A DNA stretch of 64,000 nucleotides from MED-G105 sp038522945 (GTDB lineage Bacteria; Pseudomonadota; Alphaproteobacteria; Caulobacterales; Parvularculaceae): the NCBI GenBank assembly GCA_038522945.1, contig JBCBJV010000004.1, positions 186,001-250,000 on the forward strand. Direction: 5' to 3'. Made by a program: the position numbers and the translations under genes. Shown here one piece after another: positions 36,762-44,746 of this stretch. Each line of letters opens with the position of its first letter. The stretch's first letter is position 1. The notes beneath the pieces are model-generated. The model saw nothing but the letters and a program-made list of their open reading frames with translations. It searched no databases and was not told the origin of the DNA.

Positions 36762-37571
36762 TTAAACCTGCTTCAAGACCTTCAGCGCTTGATCGTGCAA
36801 CTCAGGGGTCGCAGCGGCGACAATCCTACCACGATCATCCTTGCCAACCGCATCGCCTTTCCAGTTGCTGACCACACCGCCACCGGCTTCGATGACAGGA
36901 AGTAATGCTGCATAGTCGTGATGCTTAAGGCCGCTTTCAATAACGAGATCTAGCTCGCCAATCGCCAGGAGCGCATATGAATAGGCATCAAGGCTGAACC
37001 GCGCGACCTGGGCGTTGCCCGCAATCTCCCCGAAGGCTTCCCACTCGACTTTCGAAAAGTACGCATTGCGGCGTGGGTCAGTCGTGGAAAGGCGCGCCTT
37101 GGAAAGCTCAGTGATGCCGCTCGATGTCTTGGGTTGGGATTTGCCGCGGTGTGAGTAAGTCAGCGTCTCGCCGACCCCGACCCAGCGCTCGCCTGTAAAG
37201 GGCTGCTCAATGACACCGAGCACAGGCTGACCGTTTTGCTCCAGACCAATCAAAGTCGCCCAAGACGCAACGCCACAAACAAAAGCCCGCGTGCCATCGA
37301 CAGGATCGAGCACCCACCGCCACTCAGCGTCGTCATTTTCCATGCCGAATTCTTCGCCGACAATGCCGTGCTTGGGATACATGGCGTTGATCAGCCGTCG
37401 CTGAGCTCGCTCGGCTTCGCGGTCAGCATCCGTAACTGGATCAAACCAGATCCCGGCCTTGTTGAAGACCTGTGCACCACTGCGAAACAGCGGCAAGGTC
37501 TCCTTGGCAGCCGCATCTGCGAGCCGTCCGGCAAATACGATAAACTCTTTGGGAAGATCGGGTGTTGCCAT
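36762..37571 (-). CDS. hisN: Histidinol-phosphatase, inositol-monophosphatase type
   Basis: 269 residues of the IMPase superfamily: metal motifs GEEFG, DPVDGTRAFVCGV and a C-terminal HHDYAALLPVIEAGGG. The last form, with HDY in place of the WDxAA typical of inositol phosphatases, and the ASWATLIGLEQNG context match HisN-type histidinol phosphatases, the penultimate step of histidine biosynthesis. No other his genes are in the window. The first residues MATPDLPKEFIVFAGRL fit the family start. Confidence 0.82.
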   Translation of the reverse strand: MATPDLPKEFIVFAGRLADAAAKETLPLFRSGAQVFNKAGIWFDPVTDADREAERAQRRLINAMYPKHGIVGEEFGMENDDAEWRWVLDPVDGTRAFVCGVASWATLIGLEQNGQPVLGVIEQPFTGERWVGVGETLTYSHRGKSQPKTSSGITELSKARLSTTDPRRNAYFSKVEWEAFGEIAGNAQVARFSLDAYSYALLAIGELDLVIESGLKHHDYAALLPVIEAGGGVVSNWKGDAVGKDDRGRIVAAATPELHDQALKVLKQV

Positions 37572-37641
37572 GGGCCCAAGCTAAAGGGCCCGCCCGGATT
37601 GGCAAGTAATTTACGCCCGGGCGCAGCTTAAATCGCGGTAC

Positions 37642-38025
37642 TCAGTTATTGCCTGACATGGCTTTGGCGAGATCCAGCAGTCGCCGCCGTGGCTCTTCAT
37701 TCAGGTTGTAGAATGCCCGCACCAGGTCGATTGTGTCTTTGTTCTGAAACACATCGGCCGGTGTCGACGCGTGGTGCCCATTGGCCCCATTCAGCGCGAC
37801 AACGTTTTCTTCAAGACCTTCATAGAAGTAGGCAACGGACACATCGAGGGCTTTTGCCAGCGACCAAAGTCTTGATGCGGAAATTCTGTTCGCACCGCTT
37901 TCGTACTTCTGGATTTGCTGAAAACGAATGGATACCGCATCCGCCAGCTTTTGTTGCGTCATGCCAAGTAGACGTCGGCGTTGACGCAGGCGCTTGCCGA
38001 CATGCAAATCAATAGGATGGGTCAT
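37642..38025 (-). CDS. XRE family transcriptional regulator
   Basis: The ATG at 38025 gives 127 residues starting MTHPIDLHVGKRLRQRRRLL; the frame upstream is random. The helix-turn-helix is GMTQQKLADAVSIRFQQIQK, followed by YESGANRISASRLWSLAKAL. A C-terminal helical part (TIDLVRAFYNLNEEPRRRLL) probably mediates dimers. The form resembles the SinR/Cro-like alphaproteobacterial regulators sometimes linked with motility or exopolysaccharide. The target is not visible; nothing around it suggests one. Confidence 0.88.
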   Translation of the reverse strand: MTHPIDLHVGKRLRQRRRLLGMTQQKLADAVSIRFQQIQKYESGANRISASRLWSLAKALDVSVAYFYEGLEENVVALNGANGHHASTPADVFQNKDTIDLVRAFYNLNEEPRRRLLDLAKAMSGNN

Positions 38026-38265
38026 CTCCAACAACTCCCGGCTACTTTGGGTGCGAGCGCAGCGTGCCGCGTCCGCTTCATGGGAGACGTACTGGCAAGG
38101 GGCATGCCGGGTTTTCACCGCATAGGAGAAACCTTATAATATTCAATGGGTTAGGGCGTCGCCCGCGCAATACCGGGATTGCACTGAGCCGCCAGGGGAA
38201 AATCGCCCCGCATTGGCACAGCCACATGACCCAATTCAGGACGGCACCGGGCGTAAGGCTGAGGC

Positions 38266-39501
38266 TCAGTCCAGCATACGGGCAGAGCGCAACCAGAAGT
38301 CTTCATCGAAACCTGGAATTTCCAGGTTGGCAACGAACTGCCGACAGGCCGCCTCCCAGGAAAAATTCTGCGCCCACGCCCGGCACGCGGCTGGATCGCC
38401 GTTTTCAAGTGCCGAAAGACAAGCGGCCTGTAGATCTTCGTTCATCGACCCGCAGCTTTCGGGAGCGCCCTCAAGGATCTCAAGGGGCCCTCGCACAGGG
38501 TAGGCTGCAACAGGCACCCCGCAGGCAAGGGCTTCCACGTTGACCAAGCCAAACGTGTCGGTCCGCGAGGGAAACACGAAAACATCCGCAGCCTGATAAC
38601 ACCGCGTCAGGTCCTCGCCGAATTTCGGGCCAACGAACTTCACTTCCGGAAAACGCCGCTCCAGCTCTTCGCGCTGGGGCCCGTCGCCAACCACCACCTT
38701 GGAACCTGGAAGATCGAGTTCCAGAAAATCGGAAATGCTTTTTTCAACGGCGATCCGGCCCACATAAAGGAAGATCGGACGCGCGAGCGGATCAAAAAAG
38801 GTGCGATCGCCGGGCGCGAAGGCATCCATGTCCACCCCGCGCGCCCAGAGTTTCATATTTGAGAAGCCGCGTTCTTCCAGCTCGGCCATCAGCGCCGGCG
38901 TTGCCACCATCATGGTCTCCCCGTCCCGGTGGAAATCACGCAGCACTGTGTATCCCCAGGAAACAGGGATCGCGAGACGCTCGTTCACATACTCGGCAAA
39001 CCGGGTATGGAAACTTGTGGTGTACGGATATCTTCGGCGCTTACAGAACCGACGCGCTGCCCGGCCCAGTGGACCCTCGGTGGCAATATGAATGGCGTCA
39101 GGTTTGAATTCGTTGATCAGTTTCGCGACTTTGCGGTTGGGCAAAAGCGAAAGGCGAATCTCCGAGTAAGACGGCAACGGCACCGACGCAAACTCGTTCG
39201 GGGTAATATAGCGAACCTCATTGCCGTGGTCGGTCAGGACATCGCCAAGGGTCTCAAGGGTCCGCACAACGCCGTTGACCTGCGGCTTCCAAGCGTCCGT
39301 TGCGATTACAACCCGCAATCCGGATTGGCCATTTGGCATCTGGAACCGTTGCTTGGGCCGTGTCAGCCGGCCAACGCCCGCCCCGATTTTCTTCAGGCGG
39401 CTCTTTTTGGCTGGCGCTTCTTCTTCAATCGGCGTGTCACCATCGACAGATCCGGAGGGGGTATTGCCCGACGGATCAGGCGTTTCGGAAGAGTTCGGCA
39501 T
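38266..39501 (-). CDS. GT4 family glycosyltransferase
   Basis: Start at the ATG at 39501 (411 residues, MPNSSETPDPSG), since the frame upstream lacks family sequence. After a disordered basic N-terminus (about 45 residues, KKSRLKKIGAGVGRL) the GT-B fold begins LRVVIATDAWKPQVNGVVRT. The C-terminal nucleotide-sugar site contains VFVFPSRTDTFGLVNVEALA with the EX7E pattern. It resembles MgtA-like mannosyl/glucosyl transferases that glycosylate membrane lipids or phosphatidylinositol. Donor and acceptor are not readable. Confidence 0.88.
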   Translation of the reverse strand: MPNSSETPDPSGNTPSGSVDGDTPIEEEAPAKKSRLKKIGAGVGRLTRPKQRFQMPNGQSGLRVVIATDAWKPQVNGVVRTLETLGDVLTDHGNEVRYITPNEFASVPLPSYSEIRLSLLPNRKVAKLINEFKPDAIHIATEGPLGRAARRFCKRRRYPYTTSFHTRFAEYVNERLAIPVSWGYTVLRDFHRDGETMMVATPALMAELEERGFSNMKLWARGVDMDAFAPGDRTFFDPLARPIFLYVGRIAVEKSISDFLELDLPGSKVVVGDGPQREELERRFPEVKFVGPKFGEDLTRCYQAADVFVFPSRTDTFGLVNVEALACGVPVAAYPVRGPLEILEGAPESCGSMNEDLQAACLSALENGDPAACRAWAQNFSWEAACRQFVANLEIPGFDEDFWLRSARMLD

Positions 39502-39611
39502 GATCGCGGCATATCGCCAATCATAACCCGGAACAAGTGGACGAATGCAGTGCGGCCCATTTCGAGAGTTGCCTGTGAGCATCTGTATTTAATTTTTTGC
39601 AGTGCAAAAAA

Positions 39612-39632
39612 AGATATTGCGCCGCAATATCT
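39612..39632. promoter_or_regulatory. Perfect palindrome over the -35 region of the sRNA
   Basis: AGATATTGCG and CGCAATATCT form an exact 10-bp inverted repeat around one C. It covers the proposed -35 (TTGCGC, 39617-39622) of the candidate sRNA; a -10 TAGCCT follows at 39640-39645 with a 17-base spacer. The position suggests an operator for a repressor, unidentified. Confidence 0.5.
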
Positions 39633-39651
39633 GAATGTGTAGCCTTTAGAC

Positions 39652-39734
39652 GCGTGTTGGAGACGACGCGCGCGCCCTTTACGGGCGTTTCCTCCCTAAA
39701 CTTTTACCGCGGGGCGTTGCTCCGCGGTTTTTTT
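39652..39734 (+). ncRNA. Candidate CCUCCC-type small RNA (suhB/mmgR-like)
   Basis: An unannotated 83-base transcript is suggested by a promoter-like pair upstream, a 5' stem, a CGCCC/GGGCG stem (39674-39688), the single-stranded block TTTCCTCCCTAAACTT (39688-39703) and a strong terminator (39706-39734: ACCGCGGGGC, loop, GCTCCGCGG, then T7). The CCTCCC motif can pair with ribosome-binding sites and, with the AACTT and terminator, resembles the suhB/mmgR family of alphaproteobacterial sRNAs. The region of 316 bases between the two minus-strand genes has no protein-coding content. Family assignment is by eye and not certain. Confidence 0.6.
39706..39734 (+). terminator. Rho-independent terminator of the sRNA
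   Basis: ACCGCGG and CCGCGGT pair around GGCGTTGCT-like loop sequence and are followed by seven T residues. It is the 3' end of the proposed sRNA. Confidence 0.85.
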
Positions 39735-39817
39735 GTGACCGGTAGCAAACACTCGTCCTCGTCCTAAACGATCACCCAATTAGTCAGAGTTTGCTGTGAA
39801 ATAGACCGAAATGCCTC

Positions 39818-40792
39818 CTACTCTGCCGCGCGAGCAGGAGCCAGGGAGATCGTCTGCACCTCCAATAGGCGTCCGACGAGTGCATCCATATCCCGGCGCA
39901 AGCGAGGGAAACCGTCGTGGCGGGTCAAGCGCCGTTCATCCAGATAAAGTGCGCGATTGACCTCGATTTGAAGCACATGGATCCCGTTTTCCGGCCGCCC
40001 ATAGGCGCTCGCCACATAGCCGCCGGCGTATGGCGCGTTACGGGATACCGAATACCCCATGTCCACAAGGGTCGCTTCGGCGAGGGCGGTCAAAGCGCCC
40101 GAACACGAAGAGCCATATCGATCGCCGAGGACAAAATCGACTTTCTGGTCATCGCCTTGTGGACCAAATCCACCAAGGGACGGCATTGAGTGACAGTCGA
40201 TCACCGCGGCGCAACCGTATTTGCCGAGCGCTTCGTCAATCAACTGGCTCAGCATGTCATGGTAGGGATCATAAAATGCCGAAAGCCGCCGCCGCGCTTC
40301 ATAGTAGCGCAACTTCTTTCCATAGATATCGTGACCGTCCGCCACGATGCGGGGAATGACGCCGAGGCCAGCCCGAACCCGTGTCGACCGACTGTCGACA
40401 CCGCCCGGCAGTTCATCGACAAACATCCGTGGGTCGAGTTCATTGCGCGCCCGGTTCACATCAACAAACGCACGCGGGAATAGGGCCCGGAGCATTGGCG
40501 CCCCATACCGCACCGCGCCCTCGAACAACAAATCCACATAGCCATCTTCGGACTGTCGCAGCGCATGGCGATCTAGCCGGCTCATGGTCAAAAACCCATG
40601 GGGGTAGCGTCGACCGGAATGGGGTGAAGCAAAAATCAATGGCGCGTTCGACCGCGCAGGCCGCAGGACTTCGATCGCCCGATCAAGAGAACGATCCTGG
40701 AGTGACAACGCGCTGCCTTCAGTGCCCCGCGCGGTGTCACTGTTCGGAGATTTGCGACGACCACGCATTGAAGTCGGGATTTTTGATTCCAT
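39818..40792 (-). CDS. N-formylglutamate amidohydrolase
   Basis: 324 residues. The core begins APLIFASPHSGRRYPHGF and holds PRAFVDVNRARNELDPRMF and VIDCHSMPSLGG, the motif pattern of the N-formylglutamate deformylase family (zinc ligands in HSG and the later His). The enzyme releases formate from N-formylglutamate, the last step of one histidine breakdown route; some members are of unknown substrate. An N-terminal extension of about 45 residues is rich in Arg and Ser and probably disordered. Length is above the usual 260-290 for this reason. Confidence 0.85.
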   Translation of the reverse strand: MESKIPTSMRGRRKSPNSDTARGTEGSALSLQDRSLDRAIEVLRPARSNAPLIFASPHSGRRYPHGFLTMSRLDRHALRQSEDGYVDLLFEGAVRYGAPMLRALFPRAFVDVNRARNELDPRMFVDELPGGVDSRSTRVRAGLGVIPRIVADGHDIYGKKLRYYEARRRLSAFYDPYHDMLSQLIDEALGKYGCAAVIDCHSMPSLGGFGPQGDDQKVDFVLGDRYGSSCSGALTALAEATLVDMGYSVSRNAPYAGGYVASAYGRPENGIHVLQIEVNRALYLDERRLTRHDGFPRLRRDMDALVGRLLEVQTISLAPARAAE

Positions 40793-41005
40793 AAAGGTAT
40801 TAAACGCGAGTTGGACGATCTGGACCAGATGCTAGGGGCAATTCGTTAACGACCTACATGAGAATATGACGACACGTGATCGGCGCGAAGGGGTTCAAAT
40901 ATTGCACGCCTCACAAATGGCTGCGCGGAATTGAAACACATGACAACCGGCTTCACGGTGGTGCCGAACGCCATTATGGCGGCATAGTTTGGGTGGAAGG
41001 ATAAA

Positions 41006-41365
41006 ATGGCCTGTATATTATTAGCTGAAGATGATGAAGCGATGCGCCGGTTCCTGAAAAAGGCATTGGAGCGCGCAGGCCATTCAGTGGTTGACGCGGG
41101 CCAAGGGGATGAAGCTCTAACCGAACTTCAGTTGCGCGAGTTCGACCTACTCCTCACCGACATTGTCATGCCCGTGATGGACGGCATTGAGTTGGCCCGA
41201 CAGGCCGCTGAAATCGATCCGGAAATGAAGATCATGTTCATCACCGGATTTGCGGCGGTCGCGCTAAATCCAGCTAACAGAGCACCGGAAGACGCCAAAG
41301 TGCTGTCAAAACCCTTCCATCTCAAAGACCTGGTTCAAGAAGTCGAACGCGTTATTGCCGCGTAA
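41006..41365 (+). CDS. cpdR: CpdR-type single-domain response regulator
   Basis: 119 residues, a receiver domain only: acidic pocket LAEDDEAM (Glu8, Asp9, Asp10), phospho-acceptor Asp52 in LLTDIVMPVMDG, and Lys102 in LSKPF. The run FITGFAAVALNPANRAPEDA and the whole order match CpdR of Caulobacter, which when unphosphorylated brings ClpXP to the cell pole and drives degradation of cell cycle regulators such as CtrA. It ends VERVIAA; the terminal Ala-Ala could serve as a ClpXP recognition tail as in Caulobacter. The gene is transcribed alone. Confidence 0.92.
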   Translation: MACILLAEDDEAMRRFLKKALERAGHSVVDAGQGDEALTELQLREFDLLLTDIVMPVMDGIELARQAAEIDPEMKIMFITGFAAVALNPANRAPEDAKVLSKPFHLKDLVQEVERVIAA

Positions 41366-41465
41366 GGCACATCGCAGGCCTTAAGGCGCAAGCGGCAATC
41401 CACTTAAGCGAAACATGATGGCAATTGTCGCCATGAGCTGATGGAACCCGGCTCAGGCTCTCCAG

Positions 41466-41526
41466 AAACATTGGCCAGATGTATTGGCCAGAAGCATTGG
41501 CCAAAAGCATCGGCCAAAAGCATCGG
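41466..41526 (+). repeat. 13-bp tandem repeat before tRNA-Val
   Basis: TTGGCC or TCGGCC recurs at 41471, 41484, 41497, 41510 and TCGG again at 41523, exactly 13 bases apart, in units like AAGCATTGGCCAA. About four and a half copies are present with decreasing identity at the 5' side. Since 13 is not a multiple of three, it is not a protein repeat. It stands about 75 bases upstream of tRNA-Val. The rest of the 41366-41602 gap shows nothing else. Confidence 0.85.
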
Positions 41527-41602
41527 AACGACTGGAATTTTGCCGCAACGGGCTTTTGGCGCTTGCCTCATTCAAATCGAGCGTTTAACACCGGCCCTTC
41601 CC

Positions 41603-41677
41603 GGGCGCGTAGCTCAGCGGGAGAGCACTACGTTGACATCGTAGGGGTCGGCAGTTCGATCCTGCCCGCGCCCACCA
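41603..41677 (+). tRNA. tRNA-Val (anticodon GAC)
   Basis: The sequence GGGCGCGTAGCTCAGCGGGA opens with a 7-bp acceptor arm that pairs with CGCGCCC at 41667-41673. The D arm, anticodon stem CTACG/CGTAG with loop TTGACAT (anticodon GAC), and T arm with GGCAGTTCGATCCTGCC are intact. CCA is encoded. GAC reads valine codons GTC and GTT. Confidence 0.97.
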
Positions 41678-41712
41678 TTAAATCAGTGGTTTAGAGGCAG
41701 TCCTGGTTCACA

Positions 41713-41766
41713 GCCTGACCGCGCCGGCGGTTCCTCGGGGTCAGGCGCTCGCTCAAACTTTTTTTC
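41713..41766 (+). terminator. Terminator-like hairpin after tRNA-Val
   Basis: GCCTGACC at 41713-41720 pairs with GGTCAGGC at 41739-41746, and a run of seven to eight T follows at 41759-41766 after a short spacer. It may end the tRNA transcript. A second inverted pair, GCTCAAAC with GTTTGAGC, overlaps it. Confidence 0.5.
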
Positions 41767-41910
41767 CAAAGCGAACGATTCACCATTCCGGAAAGCAGAA
41801 AGCGAGTTTGAGCTTCGGATGTCCCGACATTCCTAGTGATCTAACGGGCTTTTTCCCCTAATCTACCGGGATGCTTTGATCTCCGAAACATCCAAAAAGG
41901 GGGAATCCGG

Positions 41911-42336
41911 ATGAAAACGTCAAGTGATCACGTCTCCAATTTGAGCGAGCTTTATCAGCAGTGGCACGATACAAAAGGTGGCAGTGTCGATGCTTGGATG
42001 GAAATACTGGCGGACGAAATTGACTTCAAGTCTTTGGCCATGGGCCATGAGGATGGGGCAAAATTCACCGCACCGCGTATTGGTAAAAAAGCCGTGCAAG
42101 GATATTTCGAAGAACTGCTTGAAGACTGGAAAATGATCAGTTTCACGGTCGATGATTTTATTGCGGACGGTAATAAAATTTGTGTGCTCTGCTCAACGGC
42201 CTGGGTAAACAAGGCAACTGGCAAGAAGGTCGAAACCCCTAAGGTCGATCTCTGGGAATTCGAAGACAGAAAAGCCATTTCATTCTTTGAATTTTATGAC
42301 ACGGCTGCATTGTTGGAAGGCGCTAATCCGGGTTAA
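41911..42336 (+). CDS. SnoaL/NTF2-like protein
   Basis: A 141-residue single-domain protein of the cystatin-like NTF2 superfamily: LYQQWHDTKGGSVDAWMEIL helix, the GKKAVQGYFEELLEDWKMIS stretch, and strands around KICVLCSTAWVNKATGKKV ending in VDLWEFEDRKAISFFEFYDT. Members include ketosteroid isomerases and small ligand-binding proteins; this one has no visible catalytic signature. A clear terminator follows. The neighbour genes give no direct hint. Confidence 0.75.
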   Translation: MKTSSDHVSNLSELYQQWHDTKGGSVDAWMEILADEIDFKSLAMGHEDGAKFTAPRIGKKAVQGYFEELLEDWKMISFTVDDFIADGNKICVLCSTAWVNKATGKKVETPKVDLWEFEDRKAISFFEFYDTAALLEGANPG

Positions 42337-42362
42337 TCCCGAGCTCCATTCATTGAGCATGT

Positions 42363-42395
42363 CGGACGATTTGAGTAAATCGTTCGATTTTTTTT
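42363..42395 (+). terminator. Rho-independent terminator
   Basis: CGGACGATTT and AAATCGTTCG pair around GAGT and are followed by eight T. It stands 26 bases after the stop of the SnoaL-like gene. Confidence 0.85.
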
Positions 42396-42453
42396 CTCAT
42401 TGGTAAGCAGACGCCAATTTGAACCGGAACTGCCCGTCGGAAATACACTGACG

Positions 42454-43809
42454 TCAGGCAGCCTTGTGGACTTCCAGATTTTTCGGCAGTGTAAGGACGA
42501 AACAGTTTTGCCCTTGCTCGTGGGTGTAAGTGAATCTGCCTGCAATGACGTCTATCGCCCGGGCGACAGTCCGAAGAGCCATGGGAATTGAAGAGCCCCC
42601 GAAAGTCAGATAGTCATCGATTTCGGTAATTGGCCGGGTTAGCGTCTTGAATTCACTGGCGGGAATTTCCTCTCCGGCAAGCGTGAAGACCACCTCGATG
42701 CTGTCATCAGTTTCGCCGAAACCAACTTCCAGCTTCTCGCCCTCTGGAAGCGCCTCAAGGTTAAAGGCAGTGAGCTGTCCAACCGCAGCGTTCAGTGCCG
42801 GCAGCTTTGTGGTAACGTTGATAGGCGACCGCCGCTCAATACGCACATCCTCATCATTCAAATTCATCACCGCGTCGGTCACGTGCTCAACGATGTCAGC
42901 GTGATCAAGCTCAATGGTACGCTCAACATCATCAAGCCGGTGATAGTCAAGCAGGTTAGTGACATTGCGCTTCAAATCCGTCGACGCATCCTTGATGTAC
43001 TCAGCACTCTCAACGGACTGTGCGCCTGTCTCAACATCAGACGACGATTTAAGTGAATTGATGACAATGTCTGTGAACCCTGAAATCTGATGGACTGGTG
43101 TACGGACGAAATGAACCAACAAGTTCATTGCCGCGATCTTGCGTTCATTGTCGCGCCTTACGTCATTCAACATTTCTGAAAGCTTTTCGTTCTGTTGATC
43201 GATCGTCCGTGCCTGGAAAAAATCTCGTCGGTGATATCGCTGCAGGAAGTAGACCCCGACTAAGCAGATTGCCATTACTTGGAGGAGCGTGATTGCCCTA
43301 ACGAAAAGATCCTCGGTATATCCTGTTTCAATAGGATACGTGGCCGCCAGAAACCCGACATAAGAACACAGCGACAAAAATACAAAGCGAGGGAAGTCCA
43401 GTTTCAGGAGAAATCCGAACAGTACCGCACCTTGAATGAGAGCCACATAAAGCAGGTCGTGCTGGTCAGGGTACAAAGAAATGATCACATCAACACCCAA
43501 CCCCATTGATGTGCATACCAGCATAAAGATTGTTTGCTTTTGCTGGAAGTTGGATGCAAGTCGCAGCGACAGGAGCGCAACAATACAAACCGCCGTTACC
43601 CCCACTCGAACCATTATTGCCGCAAGTGGGTAGTCAAAGTACTCCAGATCGAAAATACCGTATAACGCAAAAAGCAAAACAGCACTCAAACTGCTGATCA
43701 AATTTAGTCGAAAATGTCTTTCTTCTGTCGCAGCCTGATACTCGCGTTCAAGGGCCGCCGACGCGAACTTCGCACTCCAAAAAGAAAGACCGTTTTCGTT
43801 CTCGGACAT
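42454..43809 (-). CDS. Degenerate membrane histidine kinase-like protein
   Basis: 451 residues with an N-terminal membrane domain of about six helices (residues 35-195), a coiled linker (RTIDQQNEKLSEML) and a histidine-kinase-like helix pair. The usual H box HELRTP reads HFVRTP (His233), with the acidic residue after His replaced by Phe. The N box is LTAFNLEAL and no DxGxG (G1) box is seen; the remainder still resembles the fold (GSSIPMALRTVARAIDVIAG). So ATP-dependent autophosphorylation is doubtful and a pure sensor or scaffolding role is possible. No response regulator is adjacent. It runs opposite to the acyl-synthase-like genes. Confidence 0.65.
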   Translation of the reverse strand: MSENENGLSFWSAKFASAALEREYQAATEERHFRLNLISSLSAVLLFALYGIFDLEYFDYPLAAIMVRVGVTAVCIVALLSLRLASNFQQKQTIFMLVCTSMGLGVDVIISLYPDQHDLLYVALIQGAVLFGFLLKLDFPRFVFLSLCSYVGFLAATYPIETGYTEDLFVRAITLLQVMAICLVGVYFLQRYHRRDFFQARTIDQQNEKLSEMLNDVRRDNERKIAAMNLLVHFVRTPVHQISGFTDIVINSLKSSSDVETGAQSVESAEYIKDASTDLKRNVTNLLDYHRLDDVERTIELDHADIVEHVTDAVMNLNDEDVRIERRSPINVTTKLPALNAAVGQLTAFNLEALPEGEKLEVGFGETDDSIEVVFTLAGEEIPASEFKTLTRPITEIDDYLTFGGSSIPMALRTVARAIDVIAGRFTYTHEQGQNCFVLTLPKNLEVHKAA

Positions 43810-43944
43810 GCCGATATCTTGCCTTCAAAGACGCCCACGGAAACGAAGACTGCAAGACCCACTTTTTGACACTTGCCGCCTTCCTTCACGCGGCCGACGT
43901 TAGCGCTTCGTGCCTTATAGATTTGTAAAAAATCCAACATTTAG

Positions 43945-44646
43945 TTGGTTGCTTATATCGCACCGCAATTTCTCTCCGGCATGTCGCTCAACTCTTTTCT
44001 CATTTTGACGAGTCGACAACGATCGCTTGCGAGCCGGCACCTGGCGCGGATAGAAGAAGCTCAGTTTAACGTTAACGTAGTCGAAACAAGTATGATCGCT
44101 TCCTTACCTATATTGATTTTTGAAACCGCCATCTGGGCAATATTTGCCGTCTCTTTGAAATTTTATTTTCGGAGTGAAAACAACACTAATACGACTATCT
44201 CGTTCCTTGGCATTGCTGGAGCAATTGCATTCTTCATTATCATCATCGCGAGCTTGGATCCGGTGGATAATCCATGGGCGCTGAGCGCCGGCATCGTACT
44301 CATGGCTTCAAGCGCTGGATTGTTTCTCTGGACGGCAGTTCACGCTTCCCATGCGAGACCCGCAATTGCTTTTAGTGGTTCGATACCGAAACAAATATTC
44401 ACAGACGGTCCGTTTCGTTATGTGCGCCATCCATTTTACACGTCGTATTGTCTCTATTGGGTTGGAGGAGGGTTAATCTCAGGATTGCCTTTTGGGCCCT
44501 TGCCGTTTTTGATCATGCTCCCATTCTACATCGCGGCGGCCAAAGGAGAGGAAGAACAGTTAACCAAAGGCGAAAACGGTCAGAAATATAAGGCATATCG
44601 CGACCGCACTGGATTCTTCTGGCCAAGGTTTCCTGTATCGACTTAG
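43945..44646 (+). CDS. Isoprenylcysteine carboxyl methyltransferase-like membrane protein
   Basis: 233 residues from the TTG at 43945. The first 49 are soluble and unlike the family, so the ATG at 44092 (MIASLPILIFETAIWAIF) is a plausible true start, but no clear ribosome site helps. The membrane part has about five helices and ends with IFTDGPFRYVRHPFYTSY and EEEQLTKGENGQKYKAYRDR, the SAM-binding signature of the ICMT/phospholipid methyltransferase superfamily. In bacteria these methylate many small lipids and acids. It precedes the HDO-like gene with a 100-base gap containing a possible terminator. Composition is lower in GC than the neighbouring housekeeping genes. Confidence 0.65.
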   Translation: MVAYIAPQFLSGMSLNSFLILTSRQRSLASRHLARIEEAQFNVNVVETSMIASLPILIFETAIWAIFAVSLKFYFRSENNTNTTISFLGIAGAIAFFIIIIASLDPVDNPWALSAGIVLMASSAGLFLWTAVHASHARPAIAFSGSIPKQIFTDGPFRYVRHPFYTSYCLYWVGGGLISGLPFGPLPFLIMLPFYIAAAKGEEEQLTKGENGQKYKAYRDRTGFFWPRFPVST

Positions 44647-44704
44647 CTGCAGTAAAAATTCACAATTGTTGCTTTTGATTTAATAGTTTTTTAACATACT
44701 GAAG

Positions 44705-44735
44705 TGGGCCGTTAGAGCCCATTGTATTTTTGTTT
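44705..44735 (+). terminator. Possible terminator or attenuator before the HDO-like gene
   Basis: TGGGC at 44705-44709 pairs with GCCCA at 44717-44721 and is followed by the T-rich stretch ATTGTATTTTTGTTTTTC. The stem is short (5 bp), so the terminator is only moderately convincing. It would partly separate the ICMT-like gene from the next two. Confidence 0.35.
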
Positions 44736-44746
44736 TTCGCGGGGTT

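Noticed and set aside
40793..41005. CtrA box upstream of cpdR
   Set aside because: No TTAA-N7-TTAA pair is found; single TTAA matches are not enough.
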